A stretch of 64,000 bases of DNA from NCBI GenBank assembly GCA_046726315.1, contig JBKPAG010000004.1, positions 60,364-124,363 of the forward strand, read 5' to 3'. A program made the translations under genes and the position numbers. This DNA comes from JACVRX01 sp046726315. GTDB taxonomy: Bacteria > Actinomycetota > Actinomycetes > Jiangellales > Jiangellaceae. Below, in pieces: positions 1-11,216 of the stretch. Numbering within the stretch: the first letter of the stretch is position 1; every line of letters begins with the position of its first letter. The notes under the pieces are model-generated. The model did not search any database. It had not been told where the DNA came from and was given only the letters and a program-made list of their open reading frames with translations.

Positions 1-2842
<2,842 letters not shown>

Positions 2843-2843
<1 letters not shown>

Positions 2844-3970
2844 CAGCCGCCCACCTGCATCAGCTCGACGAAGCGGTCGAACAGGTAGCCGGCGTCGTGC
2901 GGGCCGGCCGCCGCTTCCGGGTGGTACTGGACCGAAAACGCTCTCGGCATTCCATTCTCGTCATGCAGCCGTAGCCCTTCCACGACGTCGTCGTTGAGGC
3001 AGACATGGCTGACCTCGACGGCTCCGTACGGTGTCGAGGTCGGCCGACCCAGTGGTGCGTCGACGGCGAAGCCGTGGTTGTGAGCAGTCACCTCGACCTT
3101 GCCCGTCGCCAGGTCCTGCACCGGCTGGTTGATTCCGTGGTGGCCATAGCGCAACTTGTAGGTGCCGAAGCCGAGTGCACGACCAAGAATCTGGTTGCCG
3201 AAGCAGATGCCGAAAACGGGCCGCCGCCGGCGCAACGCGTCCTCGACGACATTTACCGCATGATCCGCGGTCGCCGGGTCGCCCGGCCCGTTCGAGAGGA
3301 ACAGCCCGTCCGGCTCGAGGGCGTCGATGTCGGCGATCGTCGACATCGCGGGCAAGACGTGGGTTTCAATCCCTCTGTCCGCCATCAGCCGCGGAGTCAT
3401 CGCTTTGATCCCGAGATCCACAGCCGCGACCGTGTAGCGCCGCTCGCCGATGGCCGGCACGATGTACGGCTGCGGTGTGCTGACGTCGCCGCTGAGATCG
3501 CTGCCCGCCATCGCAGGCACCGCGAGAACGCGCTCCCGCAACGCCTCGACCGACGGTTCCACGGTGGAGATCCCCACCCGCATGGCGCCGCGCTCGCGCA
3601 AGTGCCGGGTCAACGCCCGGGTGTCGATCCCGCTGATTCCCACGATGCCCTGCCTGGCCAGCTCGTCTTCGAGGCTGCTTCGGGCTCGCCAGGACGAGGG
3701 CATCCGCGCCGGATCGCGGACCACGTAGCCGGCCACCCAGATCCGGTCCGATTCGGGGTCGTCGGCGTTCACCCCGGTGTTGCCGATGTGCGGAGCGGTC
3801 TGGACGACGACCTGCCGGTGATAGGACGGGTCGGTCAGTGTCTCCTGGTATCCCGTCATGCCGGTCGAGAAGACGGCCTCGCCGAACGTCTCCCCAGCAG
3901 CCCCGTACGACAGCCCACGGAAGGCCCGGCCGTCCTCCAACACCAGTACGGCCGATGGTCGCGCAATCAT
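2843..3970 (-). CDS. carA: Carbamoyl-phosphate synthase small subunit (glutaminase)
   Basis: Hydrolyses glutamine and channels ammonia to CarB. At 375 residues it is normal length. The N-terminal CPSase domain carries FSTGMTGYQETLTDPSY (about residues 34-50). The class I amidotransferase domain has the nucleophile Cys256 in GICFGNQ (more often GICLGHQ) and the His350/Glu352 pair in QYHPEA. The ATG overlaps the stop of the upstream membrane-protein gene by 4 bases (ATGA), and the stop overlaps the carB start by 1 base. The CarA-CarB pair is therefore tightly coupled inside the pyr operon. Confidence 0.97.
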
Positions 3971-4467
3971 GCCGCGGCCTCGTCGGTGACTAGCGGACGC
4001 ACCGCAGCCGTGACGGCTTCGAGGTCACTGTGATGACGGGTGCGCAGGACGGTCTCCAGCATCCGGCCGCCGTGGCTCCAGGTGAGCACCAGCAGTTGCT
4101 CGGTCCGGGCGGCGCGGAGTGCCCCGGCCCGATCAGCGCGCACTCCCCGCAGGGCGGACGCCGGAATGTCCAGGCGGGGCTCTGGCGTCCGGTCGACGAT
4201 GACACCTGCCCTGACGACTGTCACCAATGCCGGGCTGCGTCGCCCCAGGGTCCGGGCGACCACCCGGTCGAGCCAGTCGCCGGCCGAGGTCGTGCCCAGA
4301 TATACGGCCTCAACCGGACCGACCAGCGCGTGTTCAGCAGGCAGGGCGGCCGGCAGCGCCGGCAGGTCAGCTTGGCTCGCGGCCCGGCGTCGCCATCCAC
4401 GCCACATCCCGAGATAGGCCCCGGCCAGCACGAGCGCGAGCAACGCCACGGCCCAGCCGCGGCTCAT
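3967..4467 (-). CDS. Membrane-anchored PH-like protein of the actinobacterial pyr operon
   Basis: A 166-residue protein with one N-terminal membrane segment (about residues 6-24, VALLALVLAGAYLGMW), a short basic stretch, and a soluble domain of alternating beta-like segments. It occupies the position of Rv1382 in M. tuberculosis, between pyrC and carA, where a bacterial PH-like domain protein is conserved. It overlaps pyrC and carA by 4 bases on each side, so it is almost certainly co-expressed with them. Its function is not established; a direct role in pyrimidine synthesis would be a guess. There are no recognisable catalytic residues. Confidence 0.8.
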   Translation of the reverse strand: MSRGWAVALLALVLAGAYLGMWRGWRRRAASQADLPALPAALPAEHALVGPVEAVYLGTTSAGDWLDRVVARTLGRRSPALVTVVRAGVIVDRTPEPRLDIPASALRGVRADRAGALRAARTEQLLVLTWSHGGRMLETVLRTRHHSDLEAVTAAVRPLVTDEAAA

Positions 4468-5759
4468 GCGAGTTTCCCGTCCAGCACGGTCGGCCGGCCA
4501 CGCAGGAAGGTCGCGACCACTCGGCCCGGCAAGGTCATGCCCTCGTATGGCGTGTTGCGGGACAGGGAGGCCGACTCACGAGCATCCACGATTCGCGTCG
4601 CCGCCGAATCGACCAATACGACGTTCGCGGGCTCCCCGACGGCGAGTGGGCGCCCTTGGGCGCTGTCGCCGTCGTCGCATCGCCCGATCCGCGCCGGCGT
4701 CGTGGACATCCGCTGTGCGACACCGGCCCAGTCCAGCAACCCGGGGTCGACCATCGTCGCCTGCACAACCGAGAGCGCCGTCTCCAGACCGAGCATCCCG
4801 AACGCCGCGGCGTCCCATTCACAGTCCTTGTCCTCGACCGGGTGCGGAGCGTGGTCCGTCGCGACGGCATCGATCGTGCCATCGGCGAGGCCCGCCTGGA
4901 GGGCCGCCACGTCGTCGGCAGTACGCAGTGGCGGGTTGACCTTGTAACGCGGGTCATAGGTCGAGGCCAGTTCTTCAGTCAACAATAGGTGATGCGGCGT
5001 CACCTCTGCTGTCACCGGCATGCCACGGGCCTTCGCCAGTCGGACGATCTCGACAGCGCCCCGAGTGGACACATGGCAGACATGCACATGCGACCCGACG
5101 TGGGCGGCGAGCAGGATGTCACGGGCGATGACGGCCTCTTCGGCAACGCTGGGCCAGCCCCGTAACCCCAGCAACCCGGCGAGCTCGCCCTCGTTCATCT
5201 GCGCGCCATCGGTGAGCCGCGGCTCCTGCGCGTGCTGGGCGATGACGCCGTCGAACGCCTTGACGTACTCCAGGGCGCGACGCATGAGCAGGGTGTCGGA
5301 GACGCACATGCCGTCGTCGGAGAAGACCCGGACCCGGGCCGCGGAGTCGGCCATCGCGCCGAGCTCGGCCAGCCGCTCGCCGCCAAGGCCGGCAGTCACC
5401 GCCCCAACGGGACGTACGTCGGCATGGCCGGCCTCGCGGCCGAGCCGCCAGACCTGCTCCACGACGCCGGCGGTGTCCGCCACGGGCTCGGTGTTGGCCA
5501 TGGCATGGACCGCAGTGAAGCCACCCAGCGCGGCGGCCTGGGTCCCCGTCTCGACGGTCTCGGCGTCCTCCCGCCCGGGCTCGCGCAGATGCGTGTGCAG
5601 ATCCACTAGGCCGGGCAGCGCGACCAGGCCGTCGGCATCGAGCACGGATGCGTTCGTTGCGGTCAAGCCGGGCCCGATTTCGTCGAAGCGACCGTTGCGG
5701 AGCACCAGATGGGTCGGCTCCCCGCCCAGCAGCCGAGCGCCGCGTACGAGCCAGGTCAT
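4464..5759 (-). CDS. pyrC: Dihydroorotase (type I)
   Basis: Cyclises carbamoyl aspartate to dihydroorotate, the third step of UMP synthesis. The 431 residues fit the type I amidohydrolase class. The zinc-binding motif DLHTHLREPG lies at about residues 53-62 (His55 and His57). VCHVSTRGAVEI and the conserved VATDHAPHP loop near residue 305 supply further metal ligands and the catalytic Asp. It overlaps pyrB upstream and the PH-like gene downstream by 4 bases each. Confidence 0.97.
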   Translation of the reverse strand: MTWLVRGARLLGGEPTHLVLRNGRFDEIGPGLTATNASVLDADGLVALPGLVDLHTHLREPGREDAETVETGTQAAALGGFTAVHAMANTEPVADTAGVVEQVWRLGREAGHADVRPVGAVTAGLGGERLAELGAMADSAARVRVFSDDGMCVSDTLLMRRALEYVKAFDGVIAQHAQEPRLTDGAQMNEGELAGLLGLRGWPSVAEEAVIARDILLAAHVGSHVHVCHVSTRGAVEIVRLAKARGMPVTAEVTPHHLLLTEELASTYDPRYKVNPPLRTADDVAALQAGLADGTIDAVATDHAPHPVEDKDCEWDAAAFGMLGLETALSVVQATMVDPGLLDWAGVAQRMSTTPARIGRCDDGDSAQGRPLAVGEPANVVLVDSAATRIVDARESASLSRNTPYEGMTLPGRVVATFLRGRPTVLDGKLA

Positions 5760-6682
5760 TGCGGGCCTCCGGCGAGAAGCAGGTACAGCACGGCCATTCG
5801 CACGTACACCCCGTTCGTCACCTGTTCGACGATCACCGACCGGTCACTGTCGGCGACTTCCGCGGTGATCTCCATCCCCCTGTTCATTGGGCCGGGATGG
5901 AGGATCACAGCGTCTTCGGGCAGCAACGCGAAGCGGCGCGCGTCGAGACCGTAGCGACGGCTGTATTCGCGGGCCGACGGGAAGAACGCGGCGCTCATCC
6001 GCTCGCGCTGGACCCTTAGCATCATGACGGCGTCGGCTTTCGCGAGCGCAAGGTCGAGGTCGTAACTGGTCTGACCCGGCCAATTCTCGACGCCGACGGG
6101 GAGCAGTGTCGGCGGCCCGACCATCGTCACGTCGGAGCCCAGCGTGGCCAGCAACAGCACATTGCTGCGCGCCACCCGGCTGTGCAGGACATCGCCCACG
6201 ATCGTGATGCGGCGGCCTTCCAACGAGCCCAGGTGCCGGCGCAATGTGTAAGCATCGAGCAGCGCCTGGGTCGGGTGCTCGTGGGTTCCGTCGCCGGCAT
6301 TGATGACGCTGGAGCGGATCCAGCCCGAATGCGCCAGCCGGTGCGGCGCCCCGCTGGCCCAGTGCCGTACGACGACGCCGTCGGCCCCCATCGCTTCCAG
6401 AGTCAGCGCGGTGTCCTTGAGACTCTCGCCCTTCGACACGCTGGAGCCCTTGGCCGAGAAGTTGACGACGTCGGCAGACAGCCGCTTCGCTGCCAACTCG
6501 AACGAAGTCCGGGTTCTGGTGGAATCTTCGAAGAACAGGTTGACGACGGTGCGGCCGCGCAACGTCGGCAGCTTCTTCACCGACCGTCCCTCGGTGAGCC
6601 GAGCCATCTCGGCGGCGGTGTCCAGAACAAGCGTCGCCTCGTCGCGGTCGAGATCGGCTGCGGAGAGTAGGTGGCTGTTCAC
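5756..6682 (-). CDS. pyrB: Aspartate carbamoyltransferase catalytic subunit
   Basis: Condenses carbamoyl phosphate with aspartate to form carbamoyl aspartate. The 308 residues match a bare catalytic chain, and no pyrI regulatory subunit gene lies next to it. The carbamoyl-phosphate loop EDSTRTRTSFE is at about residues 52-62, and HPGPMNRGMEI lies near the C-terminus. As usual in actinobacteria, pyrB is followed by a type I pyrC with overlapping ends. The start overlaps the pyrR stop by 4 bases, so it depends on the same PyrR-controlled transcript. Confidence 0.97.
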   Translation of the reverse strand: MNSHLLSAADLDRDEATLVLDTAAEMARLTEGRSVKKLPTLRGRTVVNLFFEDSTRTRTSFELAAKRLSADVVNFSAKGSSVSKGESLKDTALTLEAMGADGVVVRHWASGAPHRLAHSGWIRSSVINAGDGTHEHPTQALLDAYTLRRHLGSLEGRRITIVGDVLHSRVARSNVLLLATLGSDVTMVGPPTLLPVGVENWPGQTSYDLDLALAKADAVMMLRVQRERMSAAFFPSAREYSRRYGLDARRFALLPEDAVILHPGPMNRGMEITAEVADSDRSVIVEQVTNGVYVRMAVLYLLLAGGPQ

Positions 6683-7272
6683 GGCCGGTCCTCCGCTGCG
6701 CTCACGACCAGCACGGCGTCGCGCCCATCGACCTCGTCGAGCAGCACCTGGACGCTCTGGTCCAACGAGGTGGGCAGGTTCTTGCCGACGTGGTCAGCAC
6801 GGATCGGCAGCTCGCGATGTCCGCGGTCGACCAGCACCGCCAGCCGGACCGCCCGGGGCCTGCCGACGTCATCGAGTGCGGTGAGAGCGGCCCGCATGGT
6901 GCGCCCGGAGAAGAGCACATCGTCCACCAGCACGACGACCTTGCCGTCGACTCCCCCGGCTGGGATGTCGGTGTGCTCCAAAGCCCTGGCTGGCCGCAGC
7001 CGGAGGTCGTCGCGGTACATCGTGACGTCGAGCGCGCCGACGGCGACATCGGTGTCCTCGGCCTGTGAGATCCGGGCCGCGAGCCGATGGGCGAGCGGCA
7101 CGCCGCGTTTCGGAATGCCGAGTACTACGAGGTCGTCGGCACCCTTGTTGCGCTCGACGATCTCGTGCGCGATCCGGGTCAGCGCCCGGGCGATGTCTTG
7201 TTCGTCGAGGATGTGGCGATGATCGGCGGGATCGCGAGCCGGGTGATCAGGATCGCGGACGGGCGTGGTCAT
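6679..7272 (-). CDS. pyrR: PyrR, RNA-binding pyr operon regulator / uracil phosphoribosyltransferase
   Basis: First gene of the operon. PyrR binds UMP or UTP and then a hairpin in the pyr mRNA. Many homologues also make UMP from uracil and PRPP. The PRPP-binding loop VVVLVDDVLFSGRT lies at about residues 113-125, in a type I phosphoribosyltransferase fold. The 197 residues are slightly longer than the usual ~180 because of a polar N-terminal extension. The ATG at 7272 follows the ribosome binding site AAGGAGG by 10 bases, and a PyrR-binding hairpin lies directly upstream, implying autoregulation. Confidence 0.96.
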   Translation of the reverse strand: MTTPVRDPDHPARDPADHRHILDEQDIARALTRIAHEIVERNKGADDLVVLGIPKRGVPLAHRLAARISQAEDTDVAVGALDVTMYRDDLRLRPARALEHTDIPAGGVDGKVVVLVDDVLFSGRTMRAALTALDDVGRPRAVRLAVLVDRGHRELPIRADHVGKNLPTSLDQSVQVLLDEVDGRDAVLVVSAAEDRP

Positions 7273-7282
7273 GTCCTGCGGA

Positions 7283-7308
7283 CCTCCTTCCCCGCCTCAC
7301 CGGACGGG
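7283..7308 (-). promoter_or_regulatory. PyrR-binding hairpin adjoining the pyrR ribosome binding site
   Basis: Read on the minus strand, positions 7308-7291 are CCCGTCCGGTGAGGCGGG. The ends CCCG and CGGG pair around a loop with the PyrR-recognition signature GTCCGGTGAGGC (consensus GUCCNGNGAGGY). The ribosome binding site AAGGAGG (7289-7283) follows within a few bases. In mycobacteria PyrR is known to repress translation of the pyr operon at such a site. The absence of an obvious terminator stem fits translational control rather than attenuation here. Confidence 0.85.
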
Positions 7309-7342
7309 ACTTAAAGGACGTCGGTCGCCGGGCAGCCTAGCT

Positions 7343-7505
7343 CACCTGATCGCCAAATCTGCATCTGATCGGCCGCGAGTCGACGATGAGGTGAGCATCA
7401 CGCCCTTGCAATGGTGGATTGAGCACCTGATCCCGTCTCGAGATTTGGACGCGGAACGATCAGGTGCACGAATGGCGCTGGTCGCCTCGAGTTCTTCACC
7501 TGATC
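7343..7505. repeat. Cluster of CACCTGATC repeats upstream of pyrR
   Basis: The nonamer CACCTGATC occurs at 7343-7351, 7424-7432 and 7497-7505. It occurs inverted (GATCAGGTG) at 7458-7466, with a one-mismatch copy CATCTGATC at 7362-7370. The copies at 7423-7432 and 7458-7467 form a 10-base inverted repeat (GCACCTGATC) with a 25-base spacer. The cluster lies in the intergenic stretch between nusB and pyrR, where the pyr promoter should be. It could be an operator array, but no regulator can be named. Confidence 0.55.
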
Positions 7506-7519
7506 CCGAGTGCTCGATA

Positions 7520-7771
7520 TCACCGAAATCGCACCCCGGCGAGCATCTGCTCGAAGTCGGCGAACACCTCCGCCGCGTCGGCACTGCCCTCGGTCACACA
7601 GCCCCAGGCGACCATTGTGGCGTCGAGGCCGTACGCGAGTGTCACGACCAGCTGGTCGCCGACAACATGGATCTGGGCGCCTACAACCTGACCGAGCGCC
7701 CTCAATGACGTCGCCGACTTCACAGCAACCCGCTTCGTCGAAGCTTGACCGTAGTCCGAAGCCTTCCTCAA
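7520..7771 (-). CDS. Small hypothetical ORF or remnant downstream of nusB
   Basis: An 83-codon frame whose second half (ALGQVVGAQIHVVGDQLVVT, then DATMVAWGCVTEG) looks like a real beta-rich domain. Another minus frame covering the bases just upstream reads GHTYLMTGMLPVEEGFGL, which could be the original N-terminus displaced by a frameshift. I do not recognise the family. The rest of the 576-base gap between nusB and pyrR (7273-7848) holds only the pyr leader and the CACCTGATC repeats. Treat this as a possible broken gene. Confidence 0.3.
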   Translation of the reverse strand: MRKASDYGQASTKRVAVKSATSLRALGQVVGAQIHVVGDQLVVTLAYGLDATMVAWGCVTEGSADAAEVFADFEQMLAGVRFR

Positions 7772-7848
7772 CCGGCAGCATGCCTGTCATGAGATAGGTG
7801 TGCCCGTCCGACCGCCACGGATGTCGCAATATTGCCAGGGTGCGTCCG

Positions 7849-8259
7849 CTACCGGGCGAGGGTCGGCTTGAGTTCGAGGATGCGGCCGAGCAGGCCGTTG
7901 ACGAAGGCCGGCGAGTCGTCGGTAGACAGCTCGCGGGCGAGCGAAACCGCTTCGCTGATTGCGACGGCGTCGGGGACGTCGTCGCGATAGAGGATCTCGT
8001 ACGTACCGATGCGCAGGAGGTTCCGGTCGACGGCCGGCATCCGCTCCAGCGTCCAGCCGACTGCATAAGTGGACAGCAGCTCGTCGATGCGCTCGCGGTG
8101 CGCCACGACACCCTCGACCAGCGAGATCGCGTACTCCGACAGCGGAGGAGACGCGTAGGCGACCCGGCTGGCCAGCGTCGCCCCGGGAGCGAGACCCTGC
8201 ATCTCGGACTCGAACAGGACGTCCAACGCCCGCTTGCGTGCCTTGGTGCGTGCAGCCAC
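7849..8259 (-). CDS. nusB: Transcription antitermination factor NusB
   Basis: NusB with NusE (S10) binds boxA of rRNA leaders and supports antitermination. The 136-residue, all-helical protein has the usual N-terminus MAARTKARKRALDVLFE, the central RIDELLSTYAVGWTLERMP segment, the VDRNLLRIGTYEILYRDDVP core and the C-terminal DSPAFVNGLLGRIL helix. It lies 24 bases downstream of efp, the usual actinobacterial order. Confidence 0.96.
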   Translation of the reverse strand: MAARTKARKRALDVLFESEMQGLAPGATLASRVAYASPPLSEYAISLVEGVVAHRERIDELLSTYAVGWTLERMPAVDRNLLRIGTYEILYRDDVPDAVAISEAVSLARELSTDDSPAFVNGLLGRILELKPTLAR

Positions 8260-8283
8260 GTCAGCTCCGTCGAATACGAGACG

Positions 8284-8841
8284 TCAGGCTCGGCCAAGGT
8301 ACGAGCCGTCGCGGGTGTCGACCTTGACTTTCTCGCCGGTTGTGATGAACAACGGGACGGAGATCTCGTAACCGGTCTCGAGCCGGGCGGGCTTCGTTCC
8401 GCCAGTGGACCGGTCGCCCTGGAGCCCAGGCTCGGTGTAGTCGACGGCCAGCACAACCGACGCCGGGAGTTCGACGAACAGCGGAACACTGTCGTGCAGG
8501 CCGACGATCGCGTTCTGGTTCTCCAACAGGAAATGCGCCGCTTCGCCGACCACCGCGGCCGGCACGTGGATTTGCTCGTACGATGAGGTGTCCATGAAGA
8601 CCAAGTCGCCGCCGTCCCGGTAGAGGTACTGCATCTCGCGGCGGTCCACATTCGCTGTCTCGACCTTGACCCCAGCGTTGAAGGTCTTCTCGACGACCTT
8701 GCCGGACAGCACGTTCTTCAGCTTGGTGCGCACGAACGCGCCGCCTTTGCCGGGTTTGACGTGCTGGAATTCCACGACGGTCCACAGCTGGCCGTCGAGG
8801 TTGAGCACCAGGCCGTTCTTCAGGTCGTTGGTCGTCGCCAC
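8284..8841 (-). CDS. efp: Elongation factor P
   Basis: Binds ribosomes stalled at consecutive prolines and stimulates peptide-bond formation. I use the GTG at 8841, preceded by GAAGG eight bases upstream, giving 185 residues (family about 185-188) beginning VATTNDLKNG. The longer open frame that continues upstream overlaps pepQ and has no EF-P homology. The loop KPGKGGAF carries the tip Lys that is modified in some bacteria. Two C-terminal OB domains follow, ending VKVDTRDGSYLGRA. No efp-modifying genes are nearby. Confidence 0.96.
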   Translation of the reverse strand: MATTNDLKNGLVLNLDGQLWTVVEFQHVKPGKGGAFVRTKLKNVLSGKVVEKTFNAGVKVETANVDRREMQYLYRDGGDLVFMDTSSYEQIHVPAAVVGEAAHFLLENQNAIVGLHDSVPLFVELPASVVLAVDYTEPGLQGDRSTGGTKPARLETGYEISVPLFITTGEKVKVDTRDGSYLGRA

Positions 8842-8879
8842 CGGTGTTGCCTTCGCGTTCGGGCCGGTCCGCGGCGCAG

Positions 8880-9973
8880 CTAGGCGTCGAGGACGAGCAG
8901 ATCTTTGGTCGTGGTCGTGAGCAGCTCTGGGCCGCCGGCGTCGCGGACAACGAGGGTGTCCTCTATCCGGACGCCACCCCGTCCAGGTAGGTAGACGCCG
9001 GGCTCGACGGTCACGGGCATGCGGTCGGCCAGTGTACCGGTCGACGAATACCCGAGCGTCGGCGCTTCGTGGATCTCCAGACCAACGCCATGCCCGGTGC
9101 CGTGGCTGAACTGCTCGGCGTAGCCGGCTGCTTCGATCACCTCGCGTGCGGCCCTGTCGACAGCGATGCATTCGGTCCCGACGCTCAGTGCCTCCCGCCC
9201 CGCTCGCTGGGCGTCAGCGACCAGAGCATGGATCTCGCGTTGCCATTCAGCCGGCTCAGTGCCGACGACGACCGTGCGAGTGCAGTCGGCGTGGTACCCG
9301 CGGTACAAGGCACCGAAGTCGATCTTGAGGAGGTCCGCCGTGGCGATGGCCCGCTCGGTTGGCTGATGATGCGGCACGGCGCTGTTGGGTCCGGACGCGA
9401 CGATGGTCTCGAAGGCGAGGCCGTCGGCACCATGCTCGTACATGCGGTTCTCGAGATCGCGCGCAACCTCTTTCTCGGTACGCCCGACCAGGCCACCGGT
9501 CTCCCAGAGATCATCCAGGGCGCTGCAGGAAATTGCGCACGCCTCGCGAAGGAGCGAGAGTTCGTCCTCGTCCTTGACCGCACGGAGCGCTTCGACCGCT
9601 CGCCCAAGTGCACGAGCTCGGTGCGCTCAGCCGCCTTCTGGATCTTCTCGGCAACCTCGAGCGTCACATCGTGTTCCTCGACACCGAGCCGGAGCACGTC
9701 TTCCCCAGCTGCGCGAGTCGCCAAGGCCGACGCGACGCTGCGCTCCCGGAGAACCTCGAGGTCGGGTGCCACCGCCTTGGCCGCAGTGGTGTACCGACCA
9801 TCGGTCGCAAGCACGGCGTCGCCTTCGGCCCGCAGCAAAAGAGCGGCATTGCTGCTTGCCAGGCCGGTGAGATACCGCACGTTGACCAGCCGCGTGATCA
9901 ACGCGGCGTCAGCGCCCGCCTCGGCAACAGAACCGGCCAGCCGCGCCCGGCGCAGAACGTGCTCAGCAGGCAC
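8880..9973 (-). pseudogene. pepQ: Xaa-Pro aminopeptidase (M24B), interrupted by one frameshift
   Basis: Would remove N-terminal residues preceding proline. The first part (from 9973, MPAEHVLRRARLAGSVAEAG) runs to LVHLGER near 9600. The rest resumes in another frame as VEALRAVKDEDELSLLREA and continues to 8880. A single missing G near 9600-9602 (minus-strand reading TTGGGC[C]GAGCGG) accounts for the shift. All metal ligands are intact in the second part: two Asp in KIDFGALYRGYHADCTRTVV, His in GTGHGVGLEIHE, and Glu in VEPGVYLPG and VRIEDTL. It sits between efp and aroB as in mycobacteria. It may be a real lesion or a sequence error. Confidence 0.8.
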
Positions 9974-10028
9974 GGCTTGACTTTACTGAAGGCTCGGGCG
10001 GTTCACTCGAGCGGCCTGTCAACGCCAC

Positions 10029-10102
10029 CACCAGGCGAATCGGTACATCACCAGGCATGCATGCCCGGTGATGTACGGGCAGGGGTGGTGAACGTGGTCA
10101 TT
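10029..10102. repeat. Palindromic dispersed repeat, copy 1 (pepQ-aroB gap)
   Basis: A 74-base element related to 48182-48255. Both copies begin CACCAGGC and end GTCATT, and about 57 of 74 positions agree. The core 10043-10076 pairs GTACATCACC with GGTGATGTAC; inner GGCA/TGCC pairing closes a TGCA loop. It lies between the aroB stop (10134) and the pepQ start (9973), two genes on the same strand. There is no T-run, so it is not a standard terminator. The spacing of conserved blocks is identical in both copies. Confidence 0.8.
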
Positions 10103-10133
10103 CTCCTGGGGTAGACGGACACAAGCGGGATGG

Positions 10134-11216
10134 TCAGCGGGCGATCTCGCTGTAGGCAGCGGCGAGCAGCTGGGGGTCCGGGGCTTCGAGAATGCCCGGC
10201 CGGGCGAGCGCGTCGAGCACCACGAATCGCAGCCGACTGCCACGAGACTTCTTGTCGACCTTCATCGCTTCGAACAGCTTCAGCCACGCGTCGGCGGCGT
10301 ACGTGGTCGGCAGGCCGAGCGACTCGAGCACCAGGTGGTGGCGATCGGCGGTCGCATCGTCCAAGCGTCCGGCCAGCCGGCCCAGTTCGGCCGCAAAGAC
10401 CATGCCAATGGAGATCGCCGCCCCGTGCCGCCACCGGTAGTGCTCGACGCGCTCGATGGCGTGCCCGAGGGTATGCCCGTAGTTCAGCACCTCCCTAGGA
10501 CCGGCCTCCCGCAGATCGCGAGACACCACGCCCGCCTTGACCCGAACCGAGCGCTCGACCAACTCCCGGACGTCTGTGCCGTCCGGCCGCGCGGCCGCCC
10601 CCGGATCCCGCTCGACAACCTTCAGGATTTCCGGGTCGGCGATGAAACCGCACTTGACGACCTCCGCCAGCCCCGCCACGAACTCGTTCGGTGGGAGCGT
10701 TCGCAGCGCCTCGAGGTCGCAGAGCACACCGGCCGGCGGGTGGAACGCGCCCACGAGGTTCTTGCCCTCAGCGGTGTTGATGCCGGTCTTGCCGCCGACG
10801 GCGGCATCGACCATGCCAAGCATGGTTGTGGGGACGAATACAGTGCGCACACCGCGCAACCAGGTCGCGGCCACGAAGCCGGCCAGATCGGTTGCCGCAC
10901 CGCCGCCCACGCCTACCACCGCGTCGGAGCGGCCGAGCCCGATCCGGCCAAGAACCGACCAGCAGAATGCTGCGACCTCCGCGGTCTTGGCCTCCTCGGC
11001 GTCGGGAATCTCCACGGCGTGCGCTGCGAAACCCTGCGCGACGAGATCATCGCGCACGGCCGCACCAGTGGTTCGCAGCGCTCGGGGATGGATCACGGCC
11101 ACTGTTTCGACCCCCGTCCCCAGCAGGCCCGGCAACTCCCCGAGTAAGCCATGGCCGACGACGACGTCGTAGGGTGTCTCTCCTTCCACCCGGATCCTGC
11201 TCGGATCATCCGACAA
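10134..11216 (-). CDS. aroB: 3-dehydroquinate synthase
   Basis: Converts DAHP to 3-dehydroquinate, the second step of the shikimate pathway. The 360-residue protein shows the NAD-binding GVGGGAATDLAGFVAATWLRG segment split around the glycine loop. It also has the active-site stretches MVDAAVGGKTGIN and LAEVVKCGFI, and the zinc-binding residues Glu and two His (LNYGHTLGHAIE and RHGAAISIGM). It overlaps aroK by 11 bases. In mycobacteria aroQ (3-dehydroquinase) follows aroB; here pepQ follows directly after a palindromic repeat. Confidence 0.96.
   Translation of the reverse strand: MSDDPSRIRVEGETPYDVVVGHGLLGELPGLLGTGVETVAVIHPRALRTTGAAVRDDLVAQGFAAHAVEIPDAEEAKTAEVAAFCWSVLGRIGLGRSDAVVGVGGGAATDLAGFVAATWLRGVRTVFVPTTMLGMVDAAVGGKTGINTAEGKNLVGAFHPPAGVLCDLEALRTLPPNEFVAGLAEVVKCGFIADPEILKVVERDPGAAARPDGTDVRELVERSVRVKAGVVSRDLREAGPREVLNYGHTLGHAIERVEHYRWRHGAAISIGMVFAAELGRLAGRLDDATADRHHLVLESLGLPTTYAADAWLKLFEAMKVDKKSRGSRLRFVVLDALARPGILEAPDPQLLAAAYSEIAR

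Noticed and set aside
7398..8651. 417-codon minus-strand open frame across nusB and efp
   Set aside because: It reads efp and nusB in the wrong frame. Only its last part, after nusB, has a faint protein-like stretch, noted under the 7520-7771 entry.
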